From positions 186,001 through 250,000 of the forward strand of contig NZ_WJYO01000002.1 of assembly GCF_010994095.1 (NCBI RefSeq): a DNA stretch of 64,000 nucleotides. The letters run 5' to 3'. The notes beneath the pieces were generated by a model. The model did not search any database. It saw only the letters and a program-made list of their open reading frames with translations, and had not been told where the DNA came from. The first letter of the stretch is position 1; every line of letters begins with the position of its first letter. Below are positions 20,102 through 29,271 of the stretch, in pieces. Source of the DNA: Mumia xiangluensis (lineage in GTDB: Bacteria; Actinomycetota; Actinomycetes; Propionibacteriales; Nocardioidaceae). The position numbers and the translations under genes are program-made.

Positions 20102-22558
20102 ATGGCCCGCCGTACGCCGAGCGCCCCGCCTCCAGACGACATCGAGGAGCACATCCTCGACGTGGACGTGCGGGAGGAGATGCGGTCGAGCTTCCTCGAG
20201 TACGCCTACTCCGTGATCTACTCGCGGGCGCTGCCCGACGCGCGCGACGGTCTCAAGCCGGTGCAGCGCCGGATCCTCTACACGATGGACGACATGAACC
20301 TGCGGCCCGACCGCGGTCACGTCAAGAGCGCGCGTGTGGTGGGCGAGGTCATGGGTCGGCTCCACCCGCACGGCGACGGCGCGATCTACGACGCCCTCGT
20401 ACGCCTGGTGCAGCCGTGGTCGCTCCGGCTGCCGTTCGTCGACGGTCACGGCAACTTCGGCTCGCCCGACGACGGGCCGGCGGCGATGCGCTACACCGAG
20501 TGCCGGATGGACCACCCCGCACTCGCGATGACGCAGTCGATCGACGAGAACACCGTCGACTTCCGCCCCAACTACGACGGGCGCGAGCAGGAGCCGGTCG
20601 TGCTCCCGGCGGCCATCCCCAACCTGCTCGTCAACGGCGCCGCGGGCATCGCCGTCGGCATGGCCACCAACATGGCACCGCACAACCTCGTCGAGGTCGT
20701 GCAGGCGCTCAAGCACCTGATCAAGAAGCCCGACGCGTCCCTCGAGGACCTGATGCGCTTCATCCCGGGACCCGACCTGCCCACCGGCGGCAAGATCGTC
20801 GGGCTGGACGGCATCCGCGAGGCGTACGCCACCGGTCGCGGCAAGTTCATGATGCGTGCCGCTGCCCGGGTCGAGAGCATCACGTCCCGCCGCAAGGGCA
20901 TCGTGATCACCGAGCTGCCCTACAACGTCGGCCCCGAGAAGGTCATCGAGCGCATCAAGACGCTCGTCCAGTCCAAGAAGCTCCTGGGCATCTCGGACCT
21001 CAAGAACCTCTCCGAGGCCGACATCAACCTCGTGATCGAGATCAAGAACGGCTTCAACCCCGACGCCGTCCTGGCGCAGCTCTACAAGATGACGCCGCTG
21101 GAGGAGTCCTTCGGCATCAACAACGTCGCCCTCGTCGACGGCCAGCCGCGCACGCTGGGCCTCAAGGAGCTCCTCGAGGTCTTCCTCGGCCACCGCTTCG
21201 ACGTCGTGCGCCGCCGGACGCAGTTCCGGCGCGACAAGGCGATGGACCGCCTGCACATCGTCGAGGGGCGCCTCATCGCGATCCTCGACATCGACGAGGT
21301 CATCCAGCTCATCCGCGCCAGCGAGAACCGCTCCGAGGCGCACGACCGCCTGATCGAGGTGTTCGACCTCTCGGAGGTGCAGGCCGAGGACATCCTCCGC
21401 ATCCCGCTCGGCAGCCTCACCCGCATGTCGCGGATCGAGCTCGAGCGCGAGGCCGACGAGCTCCGGGCGACGATCGAGCAGCTCGAGGCGATCCTCGCCG
21501 ACGACCTGCTGCTGCGAGGTCTGGTCTCCGACGAGCTCGGCGAGGTGGCCAAGCAGTTCGGCACCCCCCGCCGTACGGTCCTCCTCGAGAGCGCCGGTCA
21601 GACGGTGTCCGCCGCCTCGGTGCAGCTGGAGGTCGCCGACGAGCCGTGCTTCGTCCTGCTGTCGGCGACCGGCCTGCTCGCACGGACCGCCGACGACACC
21701 GTCCCCGAGATCCAGTCCGGACGGCACCCTCACGACGTCGTGGCCTCCGCCGTACGAGCGACCGCCCGCGGCGAGGTCGGCCTGCTGACGTCGGCGGGTC
21801 GGGTCCTGAAGCTCGACGTGCTCGAGCTGCCGGGTCTGCCGCCGACGGCCGCCGCCCCGTCGTTGCAGGGCGGTGTGCCGCTCGCGGAGGTCCTCGAGCT
21901 CGAGGCCGGCGAGCACCCGCTGGCGCTGACGACGTTCAGCCCGGACTCCCCCGGCCTCGCGCTCGGCACCCGTCAGGGCGTGGTCAAGCGGGTGAAGCCC
22001 GAATACCTGCCGAGCAAGGACTCGTGGGACGTCGTGGCGCTCGCCGAGGACGACGTGGTGGTCGGCGTCCGTGAGCTCCGCACCGGTGACGAGGAGCTCT
22101 GCTTCATCACGACCGACGCCCAGCTGCTGCGGTTCCCGGCCGGCAGCGTGCGGCCCCAGGGTCGTACGGGCGGCGGCATGGCCGGCATCAAGCTGGCGGC
22201 GGGCGCCTCCGTGCGGTTCTTCGGCGCGTTCGACGCCGCCGAGGACGCCGAGGTCGTCACGGTGGCGGGTTCCGCAGGCGCACTGCCCGGCACGGAGGCG
22301 GGATCCGCCAAGGTGACGCCGTTCTCCGCCTATCCGGCCAAGGGGCGCGCGACCGGCGGAGTGCGCTGTCAGCGCCTTCTCAAGGGCGAGGACGGGCTGC
22401 TGCTCGCGTGGGCGGGCCGTGGGCCCGCCATGGCGTCCGGGTCGGGAGGGGTCGCCGCGCCGCTCCCGGAGGTCGACGAGCGTCGCGACGGTTCCGGCAC
22501 GCCGGCACCGCACCCGCTCATGGCGGTGGGCAGCCCGGTGGCGACGCAGATCGATTGA
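20102..22558 (+). CDS. parC: DNA topoisomerase IV subunit A
   Basis: The 818-residue breakage-reunion subunit of a type IIA topoisomerase. The catalytic tyrosine is Y131 in AMRYTECRM. Other landmarks are [35 protein letters not shown] (quinolone-region segment), [13 protein letters not shown] and [14 protein letters not shown]. The C-terminal third is a beta-pinwheel with RTGGGMAG- and GVVKRV-type elements. An AAAGGA site lies a few bases before ATG 20102. The convergent parE gene at 26210-28285 would supply the ATPase subunit, so this is the second type IIA enzyme beside gyrase. Confidence 0.93.
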   Translation: MARRTPSAPPPDDIEEHILDVDVREEMRSSFLEYAYSVIYSRALPDARDGLKPVQRRILYTMDDMNLRPDRGHVKSARVVGEVMGRLHPHGDGAIYDALVRLVQPWSLRLPFVDGHGNFGSPDDGPAAMRYTECRMDHPALAMTQSIDENTVDFRPNYDGREQEPVVLPAAIPNLLVNGAAGIAVGMATNMAPHNLVEVVQALKHLIKKPDASLEDLMRFIPGPDLPTGGKIVGLDGIREAYATGRGKFMMRAAARVESITSRRKGIVITELPYNVGPEKVIERIKTLVQSKKLLGISDLKNLSEADINLVIEIKNGFNPDAVLAQLYKMTPLEESFGINNVALVDGQPRTLGLKELLEVFLGHRFDVVRRRTQFRRDKAMDRLHIVEGRLIAILDIDEVIQLIRASENRSEAHDRLIEVFDLSEVQAEDILRIPLGSLTRMSRIELEREADELRATIEQLEAILADDLLLRGLVSDELGEVAKQFGTPRRTVLLESAGQTVSAASVQLEVADEPCFVLLSATGLLARTADDTVPEIQSGRHPHDVVASAVRATARGEVGLLTSAGRVLKLDVLELPGLPPTAAAPSLQGGVPLAEVLELEAGEHPLALTTFSPDSPGLALGTRQGVVKRVKPEYLPSKDSWDVVALAEDDVVVGVRELRTGDEELCFITTDAQLLRFPAGSVRPQGRTGGGMAGIKLAAGASVRFFGAFDAAEDAEVVTVAGSAGALPGTEAGSAKVTPFSAYPAKGRATGGVRCQRLLKGEDGLLLAWAGRGPAMASGSGGVAAPLPEVDERRDGSGTPAPHPLMAVGSPVATQID

Positions 22559-22568
22559 CGAGCCGGCG

Positions 22569-22985
22569 TCACGCGCCAGCCCGGTGGTGCACCTCCTGGA
22601 CCGCCCAGGAGTTGCCGTCGGGATCGTCGAAGAAGACGTACGACCCGAAGTCCTGGCGCTGCGGGTCCGGCCCGGGGGTCATCGCTCCCTCCTCGAAGTG
22701 CTGGATCCCGCCGTTGGCGACGCCGGCCTCCTCGAGGTGGGCGTGGGCGGCCTCGATGTCGTCGACGACCAGGTGCGTCCCCTTCGTCGCGCCCGGCTCG
22801 CCGCCGCCGACGTTGATGCCGAACGTGATCGAGCACGACGACCCGGGCGGGGTGAGCTGGACGACGCGGAACGCGTCGCCGACCTGGTGATCCACGTCCA
22901 GGTGGAAGCCCAGCTTCTCGTAGAAGGCCTTCGCGCGATCGACGTCGGTGACGCCCAGCACCACGAGCTCGAGCTTCCAGTCCAT
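22569..22985 (-). CDS. VOC/glyoxalase superfamily protein
   Basis: A 138-residue vicinal-oxygen-chelate fold protein: MDWKLELVVLGVTDVDRAKAFYEKLGF at the N-terminus and GSYVFFDDPDGNSWAVQEV at the end. ATG 22985 has AAAGGA eight bases upstream. The substrate is unknown. It is divergent from the lprG-like gene and convergent with parC. Confidence 0.85.
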   Translation of the reverse strand: MDWKLELVVLGVTDVDRAKAFYEKLGFHLDVDHQVGDAFRVVQLTPPGSSCSITFGINVGGGEPGATKGTHLVVDDIEAAHAHLEEAGVANGGIQHFEEGAMTPGPDPQRQDFGSYVFFDDPDGNSWAVQEVHHRAGA

Positions 22986-23024
22986 GGGATCCGTCCTTTC
23001 GTCGGGGGGCGCCGACCGTCCCCC

Positions 23025-23030
23025 TATGCT
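23025..23030 (+). promoter_or_regulatory. TATGCT -10 box, leaderless-type promoter of lprG
   Basis: TATGCT is followed by six bases and the ATG at 23037. It is the clearest example of the leaderless geometry in this window; the box itself contains an out-of-use ATG. Confidence 0.5.
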
Positions 23031-23036
23031 GACGCC

Positions 23037-23744
23037 ATGTCGAAGCGCGCCACTCTTGCGGTCCTCCTGCCCACCCTTGCACTCACTCTCGTGGGCTGCA
23101 CCGGCGAGGACGGCGGCAAGGACGACGGCGGCGCGGGTGCAGAGGACCTGGGCGGACGCCTGAGTGCGGCCCGCACGGTGCTCGACGACGCGGCCAGCCT
23201 CGAGCTGGACCTGGCCACCAAGGCCCTCCCGAGCGGTGTCACCGGTCTGCTGGACGCCGCGGGCACCGGCACGCACGCCCCGGCGTTCGAGGGGGACGTC
23301 ACCGTGTCCCTCAAGGGCGTCCCGGTGAAGGCCGAAGTCGTCTCGGTCGACGGCAAGGTCTACGCCAAGACGGGTTTCGCGCCCGACTTCGTGCCGTTGG
23401 ACCCGGCGACGATCGGCGCCCCGGATCCGGCGGCGCTGGTGGCCGCCGACGACGGCATCTCGTCGCTGCTCGAGGAGACCGACGACCTCGAGGACGGTGG
23501 CGAGAGCCGCGACGGCCGCGACGTCCTCACCACGATCACGGGCACGATCGCCGGTCGTGACGTCCGGGCGCTGATCCCGACGGCACAGGCCGATGCGACG
23601 TTCGACGCGACCTACCGGCTCACCGAGGACGACGTCCTGCGCGACGTCACGCTCAAGGGCCTCTTCTACGAGTCCGACGAGCCCGTCGTCTACACGATCG
23701 CCGTGACCGCGTCGGACGACGACGTCGAGATCACCGCACCGTGA
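23037..23744 (+). CDS. lprG: LppX/LprAFG family lipoprotein, LprG-like
   Basis: A 235-residue secreted lipoprotein with a type II signal peptide and lipobox ending LVGC at Cys21. A linker rich in Gly/Asp precedes the LppX/LprAFG fold (DGKVYAKTGFAPDFVPLDP... TATYRLTEDD-like strands). In mycobacteria LprG carries triacylated glycolipids to the outer envelope together with the MFS protein P55. Here the next gene is an MFS transporter that overlaps by four bases (GTGA), the same arrangement, which supports the lprG assignment. Confidence 0.85.
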   Translation: MSKRATLAVLLPTLALTLVGCTGEDGGKDDGGAGAEDLGGRLSAARTVLDDAASLELDLATKALPSGVTGLLDAAGTGTHAPAFEGDVTVSLKGVPVKAEVVSVDGKVYAKTGFAPDFVPLDPATIGAPDPAALVAADDGISSLLEETDDLEDGGESRDGRDVLTTITGTIAGRDVRALIPTAQADATFDATYRLTEDDVLRDVTLKGLFYESDEPVVYTIAVTASDDDVEITAP

Positions 23745-25642
23745 CGGAGGCCGCGCCCTCGACCGGTTCGACGCCGCCCGTCGACCGGGCGGCGCGCATC
23801 CTGCTCACGCTCGCCGCTGTCGCGGTGGCGTTCGCGGCTGCCGACACGTACGTCGTCGTGCTGGCGCTGCCGGACATGATGACGGCATCGGGGCTCGGCC
23901 TGGACGAGCTCCAGCGCGCGGCGCCCATCGTGTCCGGCTTCCTCCTCGGGTACGTCGCGGTGCTGCCGCTCGTCGGCCGGATCGCCGACCTGCGAGGGCG
24001 GCGCCCGGTCCTCGTCGGGTCGCTCGTGCTGTTCGCCGTCGGCTCGGTCGTCACCGCGGCTGCCGACGGGCTCGGCCCCATGGTCGTCGGCCGCTTCCTG
24101 CAGGGGGTGGGTGGCGGTGGCCTCGTGCCTGCGACGCTCGCGCTGGTGGCCGACCTGTGGCCGCCTCGGCGGCGCGGTGTGCCGCTCGGCATCGTCGGCG
24201 CGGTGCAGGAGCTGGGAAGCGTCGTCGGACCCCTGTACGGCGCTGCGGTCCTCGCCTTCGCCGACTGGCGGGCGATCTTCTGGCTCAACTGCGCGGCTGG
24301 GCTGGTCCTCGCCGCCGCGATCGCCGCCTCGGGCCGCCCCCGCTCGTCGGCACACCCGACCCGCTCGTCGGCACACCCGACCCGCTCGTCGAGGCGCGAA
24401 GCGATCGAGACGCCCTCCTCCCCGCCGGTTGAGCGACGTGGGTTGAGGAGGGCCGCGGAACGAGGCACGTCTCGAAGCCCGAAGCGAGTCGAAACCCCTC
24501 CCCCCGACCTCGTGGGCGCCCTCCTCGCTGTCCTCGCCGTCACCGCACTCGCCCTCGCGATCGCGCAGCCTGCACCCCTGCGCGACGACGTCGAGATCGG
24601 CACCCTGTTCCTTCCCGTGGTCGGCGAGCTCCGGTGGACGACGCCGATCGCCCTGATCACGTACGCGCTGTTCGCTGCGTTCATCGCCCGCGAGCTCACT
24701 GCGCGCCGGCCCCTGGTCGCGATGCGAGCCTGGCCGGCGACGGCCCGCGCCGTCGACCTGACGGGCGCCCTGCTTCTCGCGGTGGTGCTGGGCTGCGTGA
24801 TCGTGGCCTTCGCGTCTGCCGACCCGGAGCACAGCGTGGTCTCCCCTGCGGCGCCGTGGCTGCTGGCGGTCGCCGCTGGTGCAGCGGTGGCGTTCGTGCT
24901 GCGTCAGCGCACCGCGAAGGCTCCGCTCATCCCGCGCGGGACGCTGCGCGAGCGGCCGGCGTGGGGTGCGCTGGTCGTCTCCTTCTTCGTCGGCGGAGCG
25001 CTCATCGCGGCGCTGGTGGACGTGCCCTTCTTCGCCAGGCTCACCGAGCACCGCGACTCGCAGCTCGCTGCGGCGCTGGTGCTCGTGGAGTTCCTCATCG
25101 CGATCCCGGTGGGGGCGGTCGTCGGCGGCTACGCGACCCGCTGGATCCGCCCTGGCTGGATCGCGGCTGGTGGGATGGCGCTCGCCAGCGGCTGCTTCGT
25201 GGTCATGGCCGGCTGGGAGCGTGACGCGCTGAGCCACCCGTCGTCGGTCGTCGCCCTCGCTCTCGCCGGTTTCGGGTTCGGCCTCGCGGTCGCTCCGGTC
25301 AACGCGGCACTTCTCGACGCCACTCCGCCACCGACCCATGGGATCGCGTCGGCGCTCGTCGTCGTCGCACGCATGGTCGGGATGCTCGTCGGCATCTCGG
25401 CGCTGACCTCGTGGGGCCTGCGGGCGTACCACGCAGCCGTCGAGGACATCCCGCCGCTGTCCGAGCTCTGCCCGGACTCGGCAACGGCTTGCAAGGCCTA
25501 CAACGGCGCGCTCATCGACGCCGGGATCGTCCAGCTCAGCACGGTGTTCACCGGTGCTGCGGTCTGTGCCGGCATCGCCGCGGTCGCGGCCGCCGTACTG
25601 CTCTCCGGACGTCGTGGCGAGCGCGCCGTCGAGTCGTCGTAG
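23741..25642 (+). CDS. MFS transporter, P55 (Rv1410c)-like, with enlarged central loop
   Basis: A 633-residue major facilitator with about 14 hydrophobic segments, a DHA2-like topology. The motif A-like LVGRIADLRGRRPVLVGS follows the second helix. It is translationally coupled to the lprG-like gene, matching the mycobacterial lprG-P55 export operon for lipids and drugs. Odd feature: residues about 200-255 form a hydrophilic insert with two exact 21-base tandem repeats (SSAHPTR units) followed by sequence resembling actinobacterial dispersed palindromic repeats. The frame stays open through it. The family member I know is about 520 residues, so the insert and a long C-terminal half account for the excess. 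Confidence 0.85.
   Translation: MTEAAPSTGSTPPVDRAARILLTLAAVAVAFAAADTYVVVLALPDMMTASGLGLDELQRAAPIVSGFLLGYVAVLPLVGRIADLRGRRPVLVGSLVLFAVGSVVTAAADGLGPMVVGRFLQGVGGGGLVPATLALVADLWPPRRRGVPLGIVGAVQELGSVVGPLYGAAVLAFADWRAIFWLNCAAGLVLAAAIAASGRPRSSAHPTRSSAHPTRSSRREAIETPSSPPVERRGLRRAAERGTSRSPKRVETPPPDLVGALLAVLAVTALALAIAQPAPLRDDVEIGTLFLPVVGELRWTTPIALITYALFAAFIARELTARRPLVAMRAWPATARAVDLTGALLLAVVLGCVIVAFASADPEHSVVSPAAPWLLAVAAGAAVAFVLRQRTAKAPLIPRGTLRERPAWGALVVSFFVGGALIAALVDVPFFARLTEHRDSQLAAALVLVEFLIAIPVGAVVGGYATRWIRPGWIAAGGMALASGCFVVMAGWERDALSHPSSVVALALAGFGFGLAVAPVNAALLDATPPPTHGIASALVVVARMVGMLVGISALTSWGLRAYHAAVEDIPPLSELCPDSATACKAYNGALIDAGIVQLSTVFTGAAVCAGIAAVAAAVLLSGRRGERAVESS
24341..24505 (+). repeat. in-frame repeat insert inside the MFS gene
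   Basis: Two exact 21-base tandem units (24341-24361, 24362-24382; CGCTCGTCGGCACACCCGACC) and the start of a third. They are followed by fragments such as GGTTGAGGAGGGCCGCGGAA, CGTCTCGAAGCC and AGTCGAAACC, which look like the GGTTGAGGAG...CTCGAAACC dispersed repeats common between genes in related actinomycetes. The insert lies in the cytoplasmic loop in the middle of the transporter and preserves the frame. Confidence 0.65.
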
Positions 25643-25645
25643 GCT
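25640..25645 (+). promoter_or_regulatory. TAGGCT -10 box, leaderless-type promoter of carbonic anhydrase
   Basis: TAGGCT overlaps the stop codon of the MFS gene (TAG 25640-25642) and ends six bases before ATG 25652, so the anhydrase can have its own leaderless transcript. Confidence 0.4.
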
Positions 25646-25651
25646 CCCCTC

Positions 25652-26182
25652 ATGACTTCAGGCTCCGCCGCCGGCAGCATCGTCCCCTCCGGCAACTTCG
25701 ACGACCTCCTCGCCGCGAACCGCACCTACGCCGACACGTTCGACCTCGCGGGCTTCGACGGCGTCGCACGCGCGGGCGTGGCGATCGTGACCTGCATGGA
25801 CTCGCGGATCGACCCGCTGCGGATGGTTGGGCTCGAGCCCGGCGACGCCAAGATCCTCCGCAACCCCGGCGGACGCGTGACCGAGCAAGTGCTCGTCGCG
25901 CTCGTGCTGGGCGCCAACCTGCTCAAGGTCGACCGTGTGCTCGTGGTCGAGCACACGCGCTGCGCGATGGCGAGCGCCTCGGAGTCGGAGCTGCAGCGTC
26001 GCGTCGGTGAGGCGACGGGCACGGACGCCACCTGGATGTTCCTCGGCGCGATCAACGACCAGCGCGCTGAGCTCGTCGAGTCGGTGCACAAGATCGACTC
26101 GCACCCGCTCATCCCGTCGCACGTCAAGGCCGGCGGGTTCCTGTACGACGTCGACTCGGGTCTGCTCGAGCAGGTCGTCTGA
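25652..26182 (+). CDS. beta-class carbonic anhydrase
   Basis: A 176-residue beta-carbonic anhydrase interconverting CO2 and bicarbonate. Zinc ligands are Cys48 (in TCMDSR), His101 and Cys104 (in EHTRC), with the Asp50-Arg52 dyad present. The length is that of the short bacterial form. It ends 27 bases before the convergent parE stop. Confidence 0.92.
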   Translation: MTSGSAAGSIVPSGNFDDLLAANRTYADTFDLAGFDGVARAGVAIVTCMDSRIDPLRMVGLEPGDAKILRNPGGRVTEQVLVALVLGANLLKVDRVLVVEHTRCAMASASESELQRRVGEATGTDATWMFLGAINDQRAELVESVHKIDSHPLIPSHVKAGGFLYDVDSGLLEQVV

Positions 26183-26209
26183 CGCTGCGGCCGAGCGCCG
26201 CCGCCGACG

Positions 26210-28285
26210 TCAGGCGTCGATGCGGTCGGCGTCCAGCTCGTACGCGCCCTGCACGATGAACTCCTTGCGGGGTGCGACCTCGTTGCCCATCAGCAGCTCG
26301 AAGACCTCGCTCGCCTCCTCGGCGTCGTCGACCGTGAGACGCCGCAGCGTACGGTGCTGCGGATCCATCGTCGTCTCCTTGAGCTGGTGCGCGTCCATCT
26401 CGCCGAGACCCTTGTAGCGCTGGATGGGGTCCTTCCAGCGGAGACCCTTCTTGGTCAGCTCGGCGAGCTTCCGCTGGAGCTCGGGATCGGAGTACGTGTA
26501 GACGTACTTGTCCATCCCCTTCTTCGGGTTCGTGAGCTCGATGCGGTGCAGCGGCGGCACCGCGGAGAAGACACGACCGGCCTCGACGAGCGGCCGCATG
26601 TAGCGGAAGAACAGCGTCGCCAGCAGACAGCGGATGTGGGCGCCGTCGGCGTCGGCGTCGGCCATGAAGATGATGCGTCCGTAGCGGGCCTGGTCGACGT
26701 CGAACGTCCGTCCCGAGCCTGCACCGACGACCTGGATGATCGACGAGCACTCGGTGTTCTTGAGCATGTCGGCGACGGACGACTTCTGGACGTTGAGGAT
26801 CTTGCCGCGGATCGGGAGCAGCGCTTGGTACTCGGCGGAGCGCGCGGCCTTCGCCGTACCGAGAGCGGAGTCTCCCTCCACGATGAACAGCTCGCTGCGG
26901 TCGTTGTCGTTGCTGCGGCAGTCGGCGAGCTTGGCCGGCAGCGTGCTCGACTCGAGCGCGTTCTTGCGCCGCTGCGTCTCGCGCTGCTGGCGGGCCATCT
27001 CGCGGGTGCGCGCCGCGGCGACGACCTTCTCCATGACCGCGCGGGCCTTCGCCTTGTGAGCGGTCTTGGTGGAGGTGAGGAACTCCTTGAGCTGGTCGGA
27101 CACGACCTTCGCGACGATGCGCGTCACCGGCGGCGTCCCCAGCACCTCCTTGGTCTGGCCCTCGAACTGGGGCTCGGCCAGCCGGACCGTGACGACGGCG
27201 GTCAGGCCCTCGAGGATGTCGTCCTTGATGACGTCCTTGTCGCCCGCCTTGAGCTGGCGGTTCGCGCGCAGCACGTCGTTGAACGTCTTCGTGAGCGCAC
27301 GGTCGAAGCCCGAGACGTGCGTGCCGCCCTTCGGCGTCGCGATGATGTTGACGTACGACCGGGTGACCGTCTCGTAGCCGGTGCCCCACCGCAGCGCGAC
27401 GTCGACCCCCAGGTCGCGCTCGACGTCCTGCGGCGTCATGTGACCCAGGTCGTCCAGCAGCGGGACCGTCTCGGTGAATTGCCCGGTGCCCGTCAGCCGC
27501 AGCACGTCGGAGACGGCAGGGTCGGGTGCGAGGAACTCGCAGAACTCCGTGATGCCGCCCTCGTGCTTGAACGACTCCTTCTGGGGGACGTCGCCGCGCT
27601 CGTCGCTCAGGACGATCTCGAGGCCGGGCACGAGGAACGACGTCTGGCGGGCGCGTGCCACGAGGTCGTCGTACGAGAACTGGGCGCCCTTGATGAAGAT
27701 CTGGTGGTCCGCCCAGTATCGGACCCGCGTGCCGGTGGTCGTCTTCTTGATGCGGCCGAGCTTGCGCAGGCCGCTCTCCGGAGTGAATTTCGCGTCGGGT
27801 CCCTCACCGGCGAACGCGCCGGGGGCACCGCGCCGGAACGACATCTCCCAGCGCGCGCCGTCCTTGGCGACCTCGACGTCCAGGCGCTCGGACAACGCGT
27901 TGACGACCGAGGCGCCGACGCCGTGCAGACCGCCGGTCGCGACGTACGAGCCGCCGCCGAACTTGCCGCCGGCGTGCAGCTTGGTGAAGACGACCTCGAC
28001 GCCGCTCAGGCCCGTCTTGACCTCGGTGTCGACCGGGATGCCGCGCCCGTTGTCCTGGACCTCGACCGATCCGTCTGGGTGCAGGACGACCTCGATGCGG
28101 TCGCAGAACCCGCCGAGCGCCTCGTCGACGGAGTTGTCGATGATCTCCCACAGGCAGTGCATGAGGCCGCGGGTGTCGGTGGAGCCGATGTACATGCCGG
28201 GTCGCTTGCGGACGGCCTCCAGCCCTTCGAGGACCAGCAGGTTGCGGGCGTTGTACTCGGTGTCGATGACAGGCTCCTTGTCCAC
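26210..28285 (-). CDS. parE: DNA topoisomerase IV subunit B
   Basis: The 691-residue ATPase subunit of a type IIA topoisomerase. The GHKL ATPase shows NSVDEALGG, DNGRGIPV and GGLHGVGASVVNALS. The Toprim domain shows EGDSALG and DADADGAHI, and the end has IQRYKGLGEMD. The start is a GTG at 28285 (VDKEPVIDTEYNARNL); no better ATG/SD start is present and the upstream extension is not protein-like. It is the partner of parC at 20102-22558, in opposite orientation and separated by four genes. Confidence 0.93.
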   Translation of the reverse strand: MDKEPVIDTEYNARNLLVLEGLEAVRKRPGMYIGSTDTRGLMHCLWEIIDNSVDEALGGFCDRIEVVLHPDGSVEVQDNGRGIPVDTEVKTGLSGVEVVFTKLHAGGKFGGGSYVATGGLHGVGASVVNALSERLDVEVAKDGARWEMSFRRGAPGAFAGEGPDAKFTPESGLRKLGRIKKTTTGTRVRYWADHQIFIKGAQFSYDDLVARARQTSFLVPGLEIVLSDERGDVPQKESFKHEGGITEFCEFLAPDPAVSDVLRLTGTGQFTETVPLLDDLGHMTPQDVERDLGVDVALRWGTGYETVTRSYVNIIATPKGGTHVSGFDRALTKTFNDVLRANRQLKAGDKDVIKDDILEGLTAVVTVRLAEPQFEGQTKEVLGTPPVTRIVAKVVSDQLKEFLTSTKTAHKAKARAVMEKVVAAARTREMARQQRETQRRKNALESSTLPAKLADCRSNDNDRSELFIVEGDSALGTAKAARSAEYQALLPIRGKILNVQKSSVADMLKNTECSSIIQVVGAGSGRTFDVDQARYGRIIFMADADADGAHIRCLLATLFFRYMRPLVEAGRVFSAVPPLHRIELTNPKKGMDKYVYTYSDPELQRKLAELTKKGLRWKDPIQRYKGLGEMDAHQLKETTMDPQHRTLRRLTVDDAEEASEVFELLMGNEVAPRKEFIVQGAYELDADRIDA

Positions 28286-28557
28286 GTGCCCCGGGACGAT
28301 CCCGCGCGACGGTGCCAATCTACCGAGGCGGTCCGACGGACCCGCCGTACGCCGCTCCGGAGCGCCGCGGCGTGTCGTGCGCCACACCGCTGGCGCTGCC
28401 GTGGTTCGGTTGCCGACTCCGGGTACGTTCGAGGTGTCGGCAGCGACTCGCCGGACTCACCGGCGCGGGAACACCGACTCGTGGTTGGATGTTGCACCAG
28501 GTGGAGGCGATGAGCCGCCGCCGACCGAACCGTCAGGAACAAGAGAAGAGGTCAGAC

Positions 28558-28788
28558 GTGACAACTGTTGTCGCCCCCACCGCTGCCCTCAGCGCCGCTG
28601 ATCGTTGCGACCGTTGTGGAGCCCAGGCCTACGTACGAGCCGAGCTCGCGAGCGGCTTCGAGCTCCTGTTCTGCGCCCACCACGCCCGTGCGCACGACGA
28701 GAAGCTTCGTGAGGTCGCCGCCACCATCCACGACGAGAGCGACCGCCTCACGGCCACCCGGCCGACGGCGCCGGCCGAGGAGCACTGA
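28558..28788 (+). CDS. DUF7455 family small cysteine/histidine protein
   Basis: A 76-residue protein with a Cys-x2-Cys (CDRCGAQ) and a Cys-x2-His (FCAHHARAH) pair, suggesting one bound zinc. It matches my recollection of actinobacterial DUF7455, which is often near topoisomerase or sigma genes. The GTG at 28558 is preceded by AAGAGAAGAGG. Divergent from parE and followed by a strong terminator. Function unknown. Confidence 0.75.
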   Translation: MTTVVAPTAALSAADRCDRCGAQAYVRAELASGFELLFCAHHARAHDEKLREVAATIHDESDRLTATRPTAPAEEH

Positions 28789-28823
28789 CCTCCGGCAGGA
28801 CATCGACTTCTTCACGAACCCGT

Positions 28824-28858
28824 ACGAGGGCCCCGCACCGATGGTGCGGGGCCCTCGT
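28824..28858. terminator. strong 16-bp stem terminator
   Basis: Perfect 16-bp stem (28824-28839 with 28843-28858) and a GAT loop, located after the DUF7455 gene and before the convergent lipoprotein gene. Probably bidirectional. Confidence 0.85.
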
Positions 28859-28867
28859 CGTTCACGC

Positions 28868-29212
28868 TCACGGGCAGTCCGTACGCCCGAAGTCGACGTT
28901 GCTCCCGTCCTCGTCCGGCGTGAACCGGTAGCAGGCGGTCTCCACCGTGGGGGTGCCGAACGGCTCGTCGACCTGGCGCTCGTACCGCACCACCACCGCG
29001 ATCTCGTCGCTGCCGGTCGCCCCAGCAGTCGCGACGACCTCGCCCTGGCGGACCCAGGTGCCGAGCTTCTCCCCCGTGTCGGCGCCTCGGAACAGCCCGA
29101 GGTTGAGGCGATTGCGGTCGAGATCGGCCTGCTTCCAGTCCCAGGAGTGCCCGCAGCCGGCGACGGCGAGCAGGACGGCCAGGGCTGTCAGGAGCAGGGT
29201 GGGGCGAGTCAC
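28868..29212 (-). CDS. small putative lipoprotein
   Basis: A 114-residue protein with a hydrophobic leader and lipobox VAGC (Cys20). The mature part is mixed charge with two further cysteines near the C-terminus (ETACYRF, TDCP) that may pair. The start is a GTG at 29212. No family is recognised. Confidence 0.7.
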   Translation of the reverse strand: MTRPTLLLTALAVLLAVAGCGHSWDWKQADLDRNRLNLGLFRGADTGEKLGTWVRQGEVVATAGATGSDEIAVVVRYERQVDEPFGTPTVETACYRFTPDEDGSNVDFGRTDCP

Positions 29213-29271
29213 GACGTCAGGATGCGTCCTCGCCGCAGGTTGCCGACACCGTCCTCGTACTCAGCTGCCGC

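Noticed and set aside
19691-22513. 940-residue open frame opposite parC
   Set aside because: Its sequence is a His/Asp/Arg-rich shadow of parC, which is unambiguous on the plus strand.
24341-24505. frameshift or pseudogene in the MFS transporter
   Set aside because: Both halves are in one frame with normal membrane segments; the insert preserves the frame.
26354-28513. 719-residue open frame opposite parE
   Set aside because: Antisense shadow; parE motifs are intact on the minus strand.
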